DNA of 5,046 nt. It comes from VMFP01 sp964630025. Lineage in GTDB: Bacteria; Patescibacteriota; Andersenbacteria; UBA10190; CAIZMI01. Positions within the stretch are counted from its first letter, which is position 1; the number at the start of each line of letters is the position of its first letter. The DNA is taken from positions 1-5,046 of the forward strand of contig CAZVRG010000051.1 of assembly GCA_964630025.1 (NCBI GenBank). Reading direction: 5' to 3'. The notes under the pieces are model-generated. The model saw only the letters and a list, made by a program, of their open reading frames with translations. It had not been told where the DNA came from and ran no database searches. Made by a program: the position numbers and the translations under genes. Shown here in pieces: positions 3,846 through 5,046 of the stretch.

Positions 3846-5046
3846 ACGCGCGCGTTCCCGCCAGATCCATGCGCCGGTGAGAATGAGTGCGAGAAGTGTG
3901 AGAACGCTGCCGGCGTGATATGACAGCGCGCGATACGAAAGCCGAATCACGCGATCTTCAGGCGTGACGCGTACGGCAAGGCGTCCTTCGCGTGCGCCGA
4001 TCTCCCGTACCGGCGTTACCGACCAACCCGGGAAGAAATTCTGGTTGAGAACGAGCCACCCTTCACTGCGCGGCGCAATCGCGACAGTCAGGGTGTTTGG
4101 CCGTAGTGATGTCAGTTGCGCTTTCCCACCCTGCTCAAGAAATGCTTCTCCGTGATATGGCTTTCGCGGATTGGAGGAATCACTCCCACGCGCGAACACG
4201 CCGCGGGCGCTCATGTGTGGAATACACAGATCGGTTGTGCCCTCATTCGCGCGATAATTCAGGTACCCCAGCCGGTAATGACCGGCGCGGTCGTCGGTAT
4301 ATGAATCGCGGACGCGCGTAAACATTTCACGGTGCGGCAGTTCCGGAGTTTCTGTTGCGAATGTTCGGCGAAAGAGTGGCTGGTGGAGGAGAAGAAGATC
4401 CGCGGCGACGATGCCGAACACGACGAGACCGAGACACACGCGCAGGATGGGCGGTCGAATGCGCCGCAGGAAGATTGTGAGTCCCGCGGCAGCAAACAAC
4501 GCGAGAAAGAGTATGAAGAGGCCGCGGAAGCGCGCCGGGCTTCGAAGCATTTCGTTTAAGAATGGAAGGCGGTGCAGTAATGTCCAGGGGAAATATCCAA
4601 ACGTCATAACAAACAGCACACCGCCGGTTCCGAGAAGCGCCAGCGCGAATCGTTGGCGGAGTAGAAACACTGCCCCGATCAGCGCAGCCAGAACCGGAAT
4701 GATTCCGACATACGTTTCATATTCTTGCCACACAGCATCAGTCCCCTGTTCCTCTGTATGTGTCCAGGGCGGATACACATACTGATCCCGAGCGAGAAAC
4801 ATCTTGGATGCAAGAGCGATCGGTAAGATGCGTGTGGGCGGACGCTCAAAATCCGCTGACAATGCCTGCACTTCGGTGATAGGGAGAAGCTTGATTGCGG
4901 TCAATGGAACGGCAAGAGCGATGATACAGGCAAAGGCGATGACCGGACGCGGATGACGGAATAACAGCGTGAGACACGCAACAAGGATACTAACGGTGAG
5001 CACTGCATACACAAGCGCGTGTGGGAATCCTCCTAGAAACAACAAT
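3810..5046 (-). CDS. YfhO-like polytopic membrane protein, C-terminal part (partial)
   Basis: The frame is open to the right edge, so only the last 411 or so residues are seen and the true start lies outside. Hydrophobic segments lie near residues 10-29, 34-54, 113-130, 132-153, 174-193, 200-220 and 378-395. Between the last two is a soluble, beta-rich domain (about 221-377). Family-like passages are YETYVGIIPVLAALIG (109-124), LPFLNEMLRSPARFRGLF (160-177) and LNQNFFPGWSVTP (333-345); the last resembles the PGW motif of YfhO-type proteins. YfhO and its relatives are GT-C-fold membrane proteins linked to lipid-carrier-dependent glycosylation of cell-wall polymers in Firmicutes. The catalytic first loop of that fold would be N-terminal and is not in the window, so activity cannot be judged. 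The protein ends in a basic cytoplasmic tail. The stop lies inside the phosphatidyltransferase gene, 36 bases from its end. Confidence 0.82.
   Translation of the reverse strand, partial: LLFLGGFPHALVYAVLTVSILVACLTLLFRHPRPVIAFACIIALAVPLTAIKLLPITEVQALSADFERPPTRILPIALASKMFLARDQYVYPPWTHTEEQGTDAVWQEYETYVGIIPVLAALIGAVFLLRQRFALALLGTGGVLFVMTFGYFPWTLLHRLPFLNEMLRSPARFRGLFILFLALFAAAGLTIFLRRIRPPILRVCLGLVVFGIVAADLLLLHQPLFRRTFATETPELPHREMFTRVRDSYTDDRAGHYRLGYLNYRANEGTTDLCIPHMSARGVFARGSDSSNPRKPYHGEAFLEQGGKAQLTSLRPNTLTVAIAPRSEGWLVLNQNFFPGWSVTPVREIGAREGRLAVRVTPEDRVIRLSYRALSYHAGSVLTLLALILTGAWIWRERARLDTQPTKIDRT

Overview
The window holds five protein-coding genes (one cut by the right edge) and, at its left end, about 480 bases with no credible gene but many palindromes. 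G+C looks high (my estimate is in the mid to high 50s percent). No rRNA, tRNA or other taxonomic marker is present. A streamlined bacterium of the Patescibacteria/CPR (Parcubacteria-like) type is my best guess. It rests on the compact layout, overlapping genes, start codons placed where the transcript should begin (leaderless mRNA), and a small anchored beta-domain protein beside a YCF48-like propeller lipoprotein. This is inference only.

Layout. Positions 1-482 are non-coding. They hold a strong intrinsic terminator (129-167) with no gene in front of it inside the window, a block of ACCGAGG/ACCTCGGT repeats (270-310), and a cluster of four hairpins (351-472). A TTGACA / extended -10 promoter (483-511) then drives a membrane-anchored protein with a Pro/Ala-rich linker and a beta-rich outer domain (521-1045, +), closed by a clear terminator (1071-1098). 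Convergent to it is a probable lipoprotein with seven Asp-box motifs, i.e. a BNR/YCF48-like beta-propeller (1097-2293, -). A short divergent region separates that gene from a + strand pair: a CorA-type metal-ion channel that lacks the GMN signature (2335-3243) and a CDP-alcohol phosphatidyltransferase (3213-3845), which overlap by 31 bases. The last gene, on the minus strand, is the C-terminal part of a large YfhO-like polytopic membrane protein (3810-5046). It overlaps the phosphatidyltransferase tail to tail by 36 bases.

All five products appear to be membrane or cell-envelope proteins. The CorA-like and phosphatidyltransferase genes are probably one transcription unit. The others look like separate units with no shared pathway that I can show. 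I see no mobile element, CRISPR array or defence system, and no clearly new multi-gene system. The parts most worth a second look are the palindrome-rich left end with its orphan terminator, the CorA homologue without GMN, and the two apparently leaderless promoters.
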